A stretch of 64,000 bases of DNA from Basidiobolus meristosporus CBS 931.73 (lineage: Eukaryota > Basidiobolomycota > Basidiobolomycetes > Basidiobolales > Basidiobolaceae): assembly GCA_002104905.1 (NCBI GenBank), contig MCFE01000036.1, positions 1 to 64,000 on the forward strand, written 5' to 3'. Position 1 is the first letter of the stretch; every line of letters begins with the position of its first letter. Positions 44,304 through 57,002 of this stretch are shown here, in pieces. Under the pieces are notes generated by a model. That model was not told the origin of the DNA. It did not search any database and worked only from the letters and a program-made list of their open reading frames with translations. The position numbers and the translations under genes are program-made.

Positions 44304-44991
44304 CTACCCCACTATTACTGCTATCACAATTCCGACTATTCCTACTGCTCCAAACGGCGACTAATACGAATGTTCAGCACACCCAACGTCATTCACCCAC
44401 TCTTTCCAGATTTTGAGCGAGTATGCAGGATACAAATCACCGCACAGTCTAGTAATTTATGGATATTTAATCTGAATAAACTCATCCTCACTTTTCACCC
44501 ACACGGTCAAGTGCAACAACCATGTCAAACTTCACAATGCGTAGTATGGTTGGATGGATGGTTGTTGATATGGTGGATATCGCGGTAAGAGCACCAGTAA
44601 GCCCAGTACTTGGAACTGGGCACTAAATCTATGGGCAGGCGCTCTACAACAGATGGAACAAGCGGCTAAGAGTGCGCTCAACATGCCAGAGTTAGTAAGA
44701 AGCCAGGGAGAATGGATCGGAGATAACCGCTGAATCCCACATGGAGAATATGATCGAAGACGCAATCCAGGCTAAACCTTGATAGATCCAGAAACACCCA
44801 AAGTGGGCGCGCATAATTCCAATCTGGCCTTAATCAGATCTTAATTGATGCAGTCAGCTAAATCTATCTACACCCAATGCATCCTCATTGATGAACAGGT
44901 TATCCGCTGCACTCCATACTCTCAGTACCTCTCAATCCCTCTGCTCATACACCTACTTGCGCCAAACCAAATATACCACCTTTAATTTGAG
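44304..44991. repeat. Gene 10 3' flank, inverted copy of about 40200-40673
   Basis: 44304-44770 pairs as an inverted repeat with the flank of gene 9. 44770-44991 is unique non-coding DNA. Confidence 0.8.
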
Positions 44992-45211
44992 CATTTGTTT
45001 GCTCGCAAGAGTACTTAAAGCCTACTGTCCGCTCCCCAACACATCGTCATCAACAACAACAACATCATCCCCAACCCTATATATATCAAGCTTGACTAAG
45101 CCAAGCAAAGCTAAACCGAGTCACATCAAGCCAAGCCGTATCATAGCAAATCAAGTCAAGTCAAGCCAGGTCTAGCCTAGTCACTCGCTTGCTGTCAGAA
45201 AACCACTCAAA
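44992..45211 (+). promoter_or_regulatory. Gene 11 promoter, inverted copy of gene 9 promoter
   Basis: Shows (CAA)n, TATATATA at about 45078-45086 and then a purine/pyrimidine-biased quasi-repeat (ccaagc, tcaagtcaagtcaag) ahead of tcaaaatgaagcttcc. The same order is found in reverse before gene 9. Confidence 0.7.
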
Positions 45212-46432
45212 ATGAAGCTTCCATACGCCCTTCTCTCGCTCGCCATGGTCTCCCAGATTGCTGCTGTGCCTTACTATGGCTCGAGCGGGGGTGGCGGATC
45301 TGACGGATACTGTGATGGATTGATTGTTCGATTGAACGCACTCGGAGCCAACATAAATGCAAAAGTGTGCACGGGCAAGTCAGCTCCCTCACGCTCCAGG
45401 TATGGACCAGTGGAGTCACTGGACTGTGATGGGTTGGTGGTGGCAGTCGAGGCTCTAGGGATCAAGGTGAAGGCCGGACTTTGTGCAAGCAGCGGAGGCG
45501 GAGGCCACACAGGGCGAGGTGGGTACAATGGTGGTGGCGGGAATGGAGGACATAACGGGGGTGGTGGTAGAAACGGCGGTAAAGAAGGTCACACCGGAGA
45601 TGATAGCTACGGAGGACGTAATGGTGGAGGAGGCAATGGAGGACACACCGGTGGCGGCGGCTACAATGGAGGTGGTGGTAAAGGGGGCGGCATGATAGAT
45701 GGTAGCTACGGAGGGCATACCGGTGGGGGAGGAAAAGGAGGACACAATGGTAGTGGAAGTTACAACGGAGGCTCAGGCAGCGATAGTAAAGAAAATGGCT
45801 ACAATGGTGGTGGTGGCAACGGAGGTGGCGGTAACGGAGGTGGTGGCAACGGAGGTGGTGGCAATGGAGGCGGTGGCAATGGAGGCGGTGGCAATGGAGG
45901 CGGTGGCAATGGAGGCGGTGGAGGGAGATCAAGCACTTGCAATGGAATTGTAGCAAAACTCCAGGCTCTTGGCATAGAGATAGATACCAATATATGTTTA
46001 GGCGGTGGTGTCAGCGGAGGTAATGGAGGAAACCCTCACCCTCCACTCAAAGGCGGAAACACTTGTCCAGGATTGGTTGCCGACTTGAAACTGCTTGGAA
46101 TCCCTGTGAAAGCTGAGATCTGTCTTGGTCGTGGCGGAGGTAGTCACAACGGCGGTGGAAATGGAGGAAACAATGGCAATGGGTCCCGCCCAACATGCCA
46201 GGACATCAGTGCCAAAGTCCGACTTCTCGGAATCAAGGTGGATGCCAACATCTGTCTCAGAGGCCCAAATGCTGGCCCTAGGGCTCCTGTGTTGTCGAAT
46301 GCCCCAGGATGTCCCACACTGGTTGCGAATGCCAAGCTACTAGGTATTGCTGATGTGAGTGTAGAGCTTTGCTTGAAAGCTCGAGTAAACCTGGGAGTTG
46401 GTGGACGTAGCATTGCCCGGAGAGGACTATAA
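45212..46432 (+). CDS. Secreted C-x9-LG-x7-C module protein 11 (glycine-rich, six modules)
   Basis: 406 aa; the signal peptide and first 90 residues are nearly identical to protein 9. The spacer has Gly/Asn/His/Tyr units and then a pure GGGGN run near 45800-45930. Later modules: CNGIVAKLQALGIEIDTNIC, CPGLVADLKLLGIPVKAEIC, CQDISAKVRLLGIKVDANIC and CPTLVANAKLLGI...LCLKAR; the shortened CAIGANV module of proteins 9 and 10 is absent. It ends GGRSIARRGL, shorter than its relatives. The last module pair is conserved with gene 10 at DNA level, but the 3' flank after the stop is different. Confidence 0.88.
   Translation: MKLPYALLSLAMVSQIAAVPYYGSSGGGGSDGYCDGLIVRLNALGANINAKVCTGKSAPSRSRYGPVESLDCDGLVVAVEALGIKVKAGLCASSGGGGHTGRGGYNGGGGNGGHNGGGGRNGGKEGHTGDDSYGGRNGGGGNGGHTGGGGYNGGGGKGGGMIDGSYGGHTGGGGKGGHNGSGSYNGGSGSDSKENGYNGGGGNGGGGNGGGGNGGGGNGGGGNGGGGNGGGGNGGGGGRSSTCNGIVAKLQALGIEIDTNICLGGGVSGGNGGNPHPPLKGGNTCPGLVADLKLLGIPVKAEICLGRGGGSHNGGGNGGNNGNGSRPTCQDISAKVRLLGIKVDANICLRGPNAGPRAPVLSNAPGCPTLVANAKLLGIADVSVELCLKARVNLGVGGRSIARRGL
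45800..45925 (+). repeat. Coding minisatellite of gene 11 (GGGGN units, 15 bp)
   Basis: Seven or more 15-bp units (ggaggtggtggcaac type) in a row, with only third-position variants. Confidence 0.85.
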
Positions 46433-46631
46433 TAATGTTACACCCATCACAATATTCGTGTGATGTGGTATCCTATGAGAAGCAAATTAATAAAGTGAAC
46501 ATAACTTAAGATATCTAAAATCAAAACTTTAATCATGCAATATCGGCATTATACTAGCTGAGATGACTAATTGTATAGCATATGTCCAAGAGAACCAAAT
46601 ATGAGCACCTGTAAACACACACGTGGGTAAC

Positions 46632-48305
46632 TTAAACTTGACCACGTGCAACCTGAACCAAAAGAAATACATTCAATAATACAATAATTATAGCCACGAT
46701 CCAGGTGACTATTTTCATCGGGGTAGATATGGTGAAATCTACATTCAATTTGACAGGCGCCTCATTCTCGAGAGATACCTCATCGTCGCTGTCATTTTTG
46801 ATTTCTTCGCAACTCACTGACTCCATTCTTATATCGGTCTGCTGAGGTGGCAACTGCATGACCGTTTTACTGCTGGTGAACAACACCAACGGTATCACTG
46901 CGAACGGTAATTGCAGACTCAGGATTACCTGGGAGGCAATCAGTACTTCGTTCAGCCCTTTGGATCCAGCTACTATAGCTACAACCATTGCTGGAACGAT
47001 CGCAAATGCTCTAGTAATTAGTCTTCTCAACCATGGACGCATGGTAAGACCGAGAAAACCCTCCATGACAATCTGGCCGGCCATGGTGGCTGTAATGGTG
47101 GAGCTCTGGCCAGCTAATAACAATGCTAAGGCGAAACTGGTTCCAGCTATAGGCCCCAAATAATCGGACAGAAGCTTGTGTGCATCAAACAGATCAGCCA
47201 CTTCAACTTGGGTCGAGTTATTCTCGCGGTAATGAAAAGCAGCTGCAGCCACAATTAGAATTGCTGAGTTGACAAAGAGTGCAAATGTTAGGGCGAAGAC
47301 ACAATCGATCACGGAAAAGCTCAACGCGCTCTTGACCGACAAAACGAGGTCTTCTTGGGTTCTCTCGTTTTTCTTGTCGGAATTTGGTGATCTAAGCTTC
47401 ACGATATGGGAGTGCAGGTACAGGTTGTGCGGCATCACGGTCGCTCCAACAATTCCGATCGCGACATAAAGTACCTCGGAATTGGTGAATAGCGGAGCAG
47501 ATGGGAGATAGCCCGCCATTACCTGTCCAAAGTCTGGCTTGACATAAACCAGCTGGATAACAAAGCAGGCACCAACACCGCCGACCAACAAGATGATGAA
47601 GCATTCGAAGAAACGATTCGCCATCGCAGAATCATTACGGTTGGCGAGAAGGATGAGGAAGACATCCAGAGTGGTGATGAGGACACCGTAAGGCAATGGG
47701 ATCTTGAATAGGATCTCGAGCGCGATAGCCGATCCGATTACCTCGGCCAGATCACACGCCACAATGGCAATTTCACACAGCACGTACAGCGCGAGATTTA
47801 CCGGTCTCGAATAGCACTTCCGGCACATTTGTGCAAGATCTGGAGGGGAGCCGATTCAGAAAAAATGACCCTTTGGCCGAAAGCAAAGTGAGAATGATAT
47901 CTTACCGCACCCGGTGACTACGCCTAACCGAATGCACAGCGACTGTAACAGTACGGCCATAACATTGGACAGAAGAATGACGAATAACAGAGTGTAGCCG
48001 AATTGAGAACCACCTATAAGTTGGAGCAATTTAGGCCGAATACCTTTGAAGTTGAGGGTGTTTACATTGAATAAGAGCAACTTACCAGAGAGATCGGTAG
48101 CCCAATTACCGGGATCCATATATCCAACCGCCACCACTAATTGTCTAAAGTTAGTCGAAGGATAAAGAGGGGAGACAGAGGAGAGCTTCATACTATATCC
48201 GGGGCCTATAAACGAGAACAACTTCTTCAAGAAAATCTTGGCTTTTTGAAGATACCCGACGCACTTGGGCTGTTGTGAGCACGGTAATAAATCACTCTTA
48301 TTCAT
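46632..48305 (-). CDS. NRAMP-family divalent metal transporter (Smf-like)
   Basis: Proton-coupled uptake of Mn/Fe-type divalent metals is the known family role. Exons on the minus strand: 48305-48194, 48136-48086, 48013-47906 and 47839-46632, all GT-AG with matching phases, 492 aa. The N-terminus is short and cytoplasmic. Helix 1 carries the metal-binding DPGN ([15 protein letters not shown]) and helix 6 carries MPHN ([14 protein letters not shown]). [20 protein letters not shown] is the conserved loop before helix 9. An acidic loop (about [19 protein letters not shown]) precedes the last helix, which is a plausible site for trafficking control. The first acceptor was chosen at caattag because it gives [15 protein letters not shown] without a stop. 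The family member (vacuolar, endosomal or plasma membrane) cannot be told. Confidence 0.95.
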
Positions 48306-50753
<2,448 letters not shown>

Positions 50754-51680
50754 ATCCAATCATATAGCATACAGATAGTTTTCTTTAATTCTTTCTTCAA
50801 TCACCAGCATTGAGCCGACAATTTTCCGGGGGTATTGTGTGTTGTGTGTTGTGTATGTACTATTTATAATATCTAGACCTTGCTTCAATCAAGCATTAGA
50901 TGGTTGATGCGTTTGGTTCACACCATCGAGTTAAGATGATTGCCTTTTTAATCCTACTTCTCTTATTTACTTTAATCCCACTTGTTCGAATCTTCGTTTA
51001 ATAAACCCAAGTGTTTGCAATGAATCTCCCATTCGCCCAACCAATCAAGCCTTGGGGCTTGATTTGTCATGGCCAGCGCAGTTAAATAAACTTCGATTAA
51101 TAATACGGCCCTGATTTGGTGCAGGTTGGGAGCCATGTGCATTGATTGGCCCAATATCCTGCTATTATCAGGTGAAGCTGCCATGGTCAATTGTCCATTC
51201 CCATGCTGCTCCCTCTCCACCTATATGTTTAGAAGATGCTTGGGTCTAGAAATGGACTGATATCGAGAACCAAATGCCATTGTTCCAGGAAAAGAAGTGC
51301 AATGACCCAAAACAGGGAATTCCAGTGGTTGGTCTTTCCAGGGCGGCTCATCGCAAATGGTTAACCAGATCCTATCATCGATTCCCATTTTTGGCGAATC
51401 GACCGCACGAAAAAGGCGAGTCGAGCTAGACCGGTCAGTAGGCCTAGAATGGACCTCTTCTAGTTGGGTGAATTTGGAAATATCCACCCATCCTAATGAT
51501 ATGGAGTAGAGCGGGATTGTATAGAGTTGGGCGAATCATCCATCGTTCCGCTGAGTGGATGCGGGACTGCTCGTTCCCAAATGTCGTATCCACCAGGTAT
51601 AAATAACACCAGATGGCTTACATACACGTACATCCCATTCATTCACATCCCTTTATTGATAGTTCATTAATCCACACCAG
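50754..51680. other. Intergenic, no gene seen
   Basis: Contains a tgtgttgtgtgttgtgtatg run at about 50837-50857 and the MET1-like promoter with TATAAAT at about 51598. Short minus-strand frames here have no motifs. Confidence 0.5.
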
Positions 51681-53249
51681 ATGAACTCAGGTCCTCTAGA
51701 TATACCCAAGCCGCAGGGAGGTGCCTCTCTTGTGGTTGCCTGGAGATGCCAAAAGCGCCAGATTCTGGTGGTCGGCAACAATGCAATTGCAGCAAGCCGG
51801 GTGTATTCCGCTTTGGATGCTGACGCCGAGGTTACCCTTATTTCCCCCAAAGTCGGAATGTGCCACGAGTTACTGGTGCGCATTGAGCGCTCCGAGATAG
51901 CCTGGTGCGATAGAGAATTCCAGGAATCCGACCTAGCAGGCAAAGAGATGGTTTTGGTCACGTTGGAAGATCGTGATCGTTGTGAGGAGATCGCTAGTTT
52001 GGCCAAAAAGAATCGAATCCCAATCAACGTGGCCGATATGAACGACCTTTGCGATTTCTGGTTCATGTCGACCTATCGCGATCAATCTCTGCAGTTAGCC
52101 GTCTCGACAAACGCTCAAGCACCAAAGCTTGCTAATCGTTTGAGAAGACACTTGGTGAGCTCATTGCCAGACGGTGTAGGGGACGCTGTTCAAAGGGTTG
52201 GCCTGTTACGTAAAAAGATTGCCAAGTCCGATCCCTCCATCTTATCGAGATCGAGACGTATGCGTTGGTTGGCGCAGCTTTGCGAATACTGGCCATTAGA
52301 GCGTCTGTCACAATTGTCCGAGCAAGAGATCGAAGAACTACTTGAAAGCTACAAAGCCGATGAGGGCTACAAGAGCGGAAGCAACGATGATGCTGACTGC
52401 TTAGAGGAGAGCGATGATGTGCTTCGCCACCACTCTATTCCAGCCAGCAAAGTTGTCAAAAAGGGCCGTATCAGACTGGTTGGCTCCGGACCAGGAAGTC
52501 CCGAACTTTTAACGCGTGCCGCATACGATGCTATTACCACGGCCGATGTGGTTCTAGCTGACAAAATCGTCTCGGAAGATATCATCCGGCTGATTCCCAG
52601 TGAGGTGAAGATCGCACGTAAATTCCCGGGAAATGCTGATAAGGCCCAGGAGGAGATGAACATGAACGCGGTGGAGCTTCTCAAACAGGGGAAGAACGTT
52701 GTCCGTCTTAAGTGCGGAGATCCTTTCCTTTTCGGACGCGGTGGCGAGGAGGTGCTGTTCTTCCGGAAATACGGATTCGAGGCCGAGGTTATACCTGGTA
52801 TCTCCAGTTGCATGGCTGCTCCGCTCTTTGGCGGGATTCCAGTGACCCATCGTGGGACTGCCAACCAATTCATGGTAGCTACCGGAACCGGGAAAAACTG
52901 CACTCTTCCTGACATCCCACCTTACTCGTCCAACCGAACCACCGTCTTCTTGATGGCTATCCACCGTTTACCAATGATTGTCCAAGATCTCATCAAGCAT
53001 GGGTATCCCGCAGACTGCCCTGTGGCGATCATTGAGAGAGCCAGTTGCCCGGATCAGAGAGTGCTTCGAGGCACCATCAGTACCATCTGCGAAATTATAG
53101 AGCGCGTAGGCACTACACCACCAGGTACTCTAGTGGTTGGCCAAGCCGTCAATGCCCTGGCCAAAAATCCTGATGAAATTATTACTCAGCAGAACCCTAC
53201 CTATCCCCTTCTTGGGCTTCACGAGCCAGAGTCGGTTGGATGCAACTAG
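51681..53249 (+). CDS. MET1: Uroporphyrinogen-III C-methyltransferase with N-terminal siroheme-synthase-like domain (Met1/CysG-like)
   Basis: Makes precorrin-2, the siroheme precursor needed by sulfite reductase. Single exon, 522 aa. Residues about 1-220 resemble the Met8/CysG N-terminal dehydrogenase fold: a Rossmann-like VVGNNAIAASRV, NVADMNDLCDF (the position of the catalytic Asp in NVVD is kept) and VSTNAQAPKLANRLRRHL. After an acidic linker the SUMT domain shows LVGSGPGSPELLT, RLKCGDPFLFGRGGEE (Cys where Gly is usual), VIPGISS, GIPVTHRG and TPPGTLVVGQAV. The Gly-rich nucleotide loop of the N-domain is degenerate (GNNAIA for GGGxxA). The dehydrogenase activity is therefore uncertain, whereas methyltransferase activity is well supported. 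A polyadenylation-like aaataaatcc lies at about 53306. Confidence 0.9.
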   Translation: MNSGPLDIPKPQGGASLVVAWRCQKRQILVVGNNAIAASRVYSALDADAEVTLISPKVGMCHELLVRIERSEIAWCDREFQESDLAGKEMVLVTLEDRDRCEEIASLAKKNRIPINVADMNDLCDFWFMSTYRDQSLQLAVSTNAQAPKLANRLRRHLVSSLPDGVGDAVQRVGLLRKKIAKSDPSILSRSRRMRWLAQLCEYWPLERLSQLSEQEIEELLESYKADEGYKSGSNDDADCLEESDDVLRHHSIPASKVVKKGRIRLVGSGPGSPELLTRAAYDAITTADVVLADKIVSEDIIRLIPSEVKIARKFPGNADKAQEEMNMNAVELLKQGKNVVRLKCGDPFLFGRGGEEVLFFRKYGFEAEVIPGISSCMAAPLFGGIPVTHRGTANQFMVATGTGKNCTLPDIPPYSSNRTTVFLMAIHRLPMIVQDLIKHGYPADCPVAIIERASCPDQRVLRGTISTICEIIERVGTTPPGTLVVGQAVNALAKNPDEIITQQNPTYPLLGLHEPESVGCN

Positions 53250-53471
53250 ACCTACCCAAACCAAATAGACCTCCATTGTACATATAGAGCTATGATTGTA
53301 AAGTAAAATAAATCCAAATTTAATCGTGGTTTATGCCAAGTAATTAATGCAACGAGGGTGTTTGTATGATGGCCCGATTCACGTGATCAGGTGGGTTCTC
53401 GTATATTCGATCATGACATACCAAGGCAGCTTGAAATAACACTCTACACTAATTTGACCAGCATAACGCTA

Positions 53472-54904
53472 ATGGCTCAAAGTGCGAACTCAAAAGGGAC
53501 CGATAAGGTCATCCTCAAGCTTCAAAAATCGGTGGAAGAGGGCAATTACTATGAAGCCCATCAGATGTATCGCACAGTGTGCAACCGGTATGTCCATTGT
53601 TCAGCTTGATCGCCTTACTGACGTACGATCTATCGGTCGAGACGAAGGCATTTTTGCCCCTTCAATCTGGCACTAAAATTTTGCAGTTATGTAAAGCAGT
53701 CGAAATTTGACAAGGCCATCGAACTTCTCACCTCTGGCGCCTCCACACTGCTCAAGCATGGCCAGAGTGGTAGTGGCACCGACCTTATCCTGTACCTACT
53801 GGAGGTGTACAAGTTGAACCAGGTCCAAGTGTCTGACGAAACTAAAGGTAGCCTAGTGACGTCCTGACCGATTTAGTCCTCGTTCGCCACTGACTTCTTG
53901 GAAATACTCTAGCACGTCTCATCGAGCTACTACAGCAGGTTCCCTCATCTGAGCCCGGTAGAAAATCCTTATACTCGGCCGCCATAAAGTAACCACTCTC
54001 GCACAATTCCTTTGCTGCTGTTCCACCGCCGCCTCAACTAACTTCGAATGCATTTCAGCTGGTCAGCTAAATTCGGAGACAACCCTAACGGTTCACCAGG
54101 CCTTTATCATGCCATTGGTGCCATATTAGCTAAAGGTGAGATATGGTGGGATTTTTCGAACGAGTGAGGCAGTATTGATGATGATCCATTTCTATCAGAG
54201 GGAAGTTTACAGCAAGCAGAAAGTTATCTACTCCACGGCACCGAAGAGAGCGCCAAGCTTCTGGCCGAAATCCTCGTTCAATGGAATGAGCAGGAAGAAT
54301 TCAAGAGCAGCGGTAGCTCTGTGGTCAGGGGAGTGGTTCAGTAAGTACATCACCAAGTTGGAAGCTGTTCGCCTAAAATCCCACTCCCCACTTACGAAGT
54401 TTGTTCCTAGGTACTTGTATTTGCAAAATTTCCGCGACGCCAAGATTTACCTCGAGGAGTTTACCCGAAAGCTCTTGGAGAAGCGTCCGGATCTCAAAGG
54501 AGAAACGGTTCCTTTCCTCCCCCGGCCGGACAGCCAACCTATCGATGTTCTCACTTACAAACTTCCGTTGATCAACTTCGCCCAGTTCCTACTCCTGGCC
54601 GCACAACGGGAGTCCACCGAGGTTTTCTTCGCTTTGAGAAACCAGTACGGAGGTGAACTAAGCAGGGTCGATAAGGGCTATGACCAGGTAAGCGTTCACT
54701 GCAAACTGACCCCCCCCCCTATTGATGCCGAATCACTTATCACCCTCTCGGCAGATCTTGGAGAAACTGGGAGAGATGTATTTCGGAATCCAGCAGAGAA
54801 GACCAAACAACATCCTCCAGGACCTTATGAGTAGCCTGTTCGCCGCACCCACCAACACCCCCACTATCGGCCATTCCTCTGGACCGCAGGCCGATTTGGA
54901 CTGA
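53472..54904 (+). CDS. GET4: GET4 homologue, tail-anchored protein insertion pathway
   Basis: Get4 bridges the Sgt2/Get5 pre-targeting complex to the Get3 ATPase for insertion of tail-anchored proteins into the ER; it acts in the cytosol. Seven exons: 53472-53587, 53687-53847, 53913-53988, 54059-54135, 54199-54340, 54411-54687 and 54755-54904, giving 332 aa with all phases closed. The alpha-solenoid signature is clear: EEGNYYEAHQMYRTVCNRYV, ELLTSGASTLLKHGQ, YHAIGAILAKEG, GTEESAKLLAEILVQW, YLYLQNFRDAKIYLEEF and LINFAQFLLLAAQR. It ends with ILEKLGEMYFGI and a short Ser/Thr/Gly tail. The start at 53472 gives the usual short N-terminus. It is separated from MET1 by only about 220 bp. Confidence 0.93.
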
Positions 54905-55343
54905 TCGGAGGAGGTCGGCATCACTTTTAATACAATCCTCCACCCGAATAAAGTCGATCCAGTCCGATCCAATATACCAAGTGTCCTTTATATTGAAAAG
55001 ATGTTGAGTAGGTGATGGGAGGGTGGGGTGGTAGATGTTGACCAAAAATCCAAAAAATCACTAAATGGAGGTGTGCCACCAGCAATAAGCAACTGTTGCC
55101 CAATCCAAGATTCTAGGTGGGATGTTGATGGATAGTCCTGCTGATATCAAGAGTCATTTATCAATGAATGGGGAGTGGCAGAGGGGACTCCGAGCAGGCC
55201 AGGAGAGGGGAGGAGTGTCGGAGGGGGTAGTAATGTATGGTTAAAGAGTGGATTATACATGATTTGTGCGAATGACTGGGTTGCCACAAACTACCTTAGA
55301 ATGGGATTTTGTTCGTTCATACAATACAAGAACTTGCCTATTT
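54905..55343. other. Intergenic between convergent GET4 and RING genes
   Basis: GT-rich, no gene seen. Confidence 0.5.
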
Positions 55344-57002
55344 TTACATGACTGGCTGAGTATTTTCCGTCGGATTGTTTCCCCCGTCTTCTCTTGAAGA
55401 CTTGGCGCTCGGTTGACTTTCGACCCCAACTCCTCTACATATCGGGCATTTGTTGGCCCCCTCGGTTAACCATTTGTCGATGCACACCTGATGGTATGCG
55501 TGACGACAGTTTAGCACTCTGATCTTGTCCTGGTCCTCGTATTCGCACAAGCACACTTGACAGCTATCCGGGTTCAGGATTTGGTATCCAGGGACTCCAG
55601 GTAGGGAGGAGTCAAAGGTCACCAACGGGAGGTTGGCTTCGATCTCGGTCTGACTGGTGGTTGGTGGACGGGCGGGGCCAATAAACGAGGAAAGTAGAAG
55701 GAGGTCCTCGTACGTGGGGTTGTCGGACAGAGCAGTGGTCAATAGAGGATGATTGGACGGATAGGTTCCTCCAATAACGTATATGATGTAACTTCGGGAT
55801 TGAGCAGGACTCCTTGTACTCGGTTCCTCCCCGTCTTCTTCAGACTCCGCGTTAGGTTGGCTCGAGCCATATTCTGAGTGGCGGGGCGATGTCTCCGCAT
55901 CCTCTTCTGCTGGGTTTGCCATCGGAAAGTTCGAGCCGAAGAGATTCCGAACCGTTTCGGAAGGGGTGTCGCTGGCGCCGACTCCCGCTCCCGCTCGACG
56001 TAGATTCACCGCATTGACACTCCGGATCCCCACGATGATGACTGGGACCATCTGGGGATTCCCGCCTGGTTCGGTGTTTGTCTGTGATTCGGTATGATCG
56101 CTAGGGTTTGAGGACCGACTTTCTCCATCCATTTGCGGTTGCCCGTTGCTCCCCAGACGGAACATGCGGAAGAAAGACGGCGAGTTCAGTAAATCGGAGG
56201 CTTCGTTGCGTTCATTGGAGACGCTCGCGGGTCGGTTCCGCATGTTGGAGCGAAATCCTGAGATAAACGAGTCCAAGAAGGGCGAGGATCCGCTTTGACT
56301 CTCATTGGTCGAAGGCTCTGCACTGGTAGGGGGCTCAGATGGCTCACTATTGTTGCTTAATAGGTGCGAAGCAGCGGCAGAGGCCACTGTAGCCAGGATC
56401 CTACCCAGCATGGAGTCTGATTGGGGATTCTCATCGGCCTCGGGGGGTCTGGATGAGTTCTCTGCTGAATTTGCGATTCGTCGTAGTGTGTATTGCACCA
56501 GTCTGGCCATGGAATCCTGGCTTGAGCCATGATCGGCTGAATCTGCTGAAGGACCCCACCGACTACGTGACTCCGGATATCGCTGACTAGACGGAGACGA
56601 GCCGAAAAGACTAGAGTCTTCATCCATCGCGTCATCCTCCAGCTCCCCAAAAAGGTTGTTCTGGGAGTTGTTTGACGAATAGTATCTGCTTGGGTTTCTA
56701 AGCTGATTTATCGAGGTATGGACTCGTCGTAGGCGGTTGAGAGAGCGTTCGGAAGCTGGGTCCTGCGAACCGAAAGGATACATGCCAAACATTTGCCGGC
56801 GTCTTCGAGCTGGGGTCATTCTCAATACCCTTGGTGAATCGGGTTGGGACATCGGTGAACCGACAGTGAAGCCCTCCCCGCGGGAGCTGCGGGAGGAGCG
56901 ACTTGACGAGGTGGTTTCTGGTGGTACTGTATCATCGCTGTTGTTTGCTTCGGCTCTGGGGTCAGAGGACTGGCTATTCTGAGAGGATAAACTTTGGCCC
57001 AT
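55344..57002 (-). CDS. RING-H2 finger protein with predicted N-myristoylation site
   Basis: 552 aa, single exon. The N-terminus MGQSLSSQNSQ fits the N-myristoylation consensus (Gly2, Ser6), so membrane attachment is likely. Residues about 10-370 are Ser/Asn/Pro-rich and disordered. A conserved block YIIYVIGGTYPSNHPLL...YEDLLLLSSFIG follows, typical of a group of fungal RING proteins. The RING-H2 domain (about residues 482-524) has CQVCLCEY, CRHAYHQVCIDKW and CPICRG, with all eight zinc ligands in place. E3 ubiquitin ligase activity is expected from the RING type. No substrate can be named. Confidence 0.88.
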   Translation of the reverse strand: MGQSLSSQNSQSSDPRAEANNSDDTVPPETTSSSRSSRSSRGEGFTVGSPMSQPDSPRVLRMTPARRRRQMFGMYPFGSQDPASERSLNRLRRVHTSINQLRNPSRYYSSNNSQNNLFGELEDDAMDEDSSLFGSSPSSQRYPESRSRWGPSADSADHGSSQDSMARLVQYTLRRIANSAENSSRPPEADENPQSDSMLGRILATVASAAASHLLSNNSEPSEPPTSAEPSTNESQSGSSPFLDSFISGFRSNMRNRPASVSNERNEASDLLNSPSFFRMFRLGSNGQPQMDGESRSSNPSDHTESQTNTEPGGNPQMVPVIIVGIRSVNAVNLRRAGAGVGASDTPSETVRNLFGSNFPMANPAEEDAETSPRHSEYGSSQPNAESEEDGEEPSTRSPAQSRSYIIYVIGGTYPSNHPLLTTALSDNPTYEDLLLLSSFIGPARPPTTSQTEIEANLPLVTFDSSLPGVPGYQILNPDSCQVCLCEYEDQDKIRVLNCRHAYHQVCIDKWLTEGANKCPICRGVGVESQPSAKSSREDGGNNPTENTQPVM

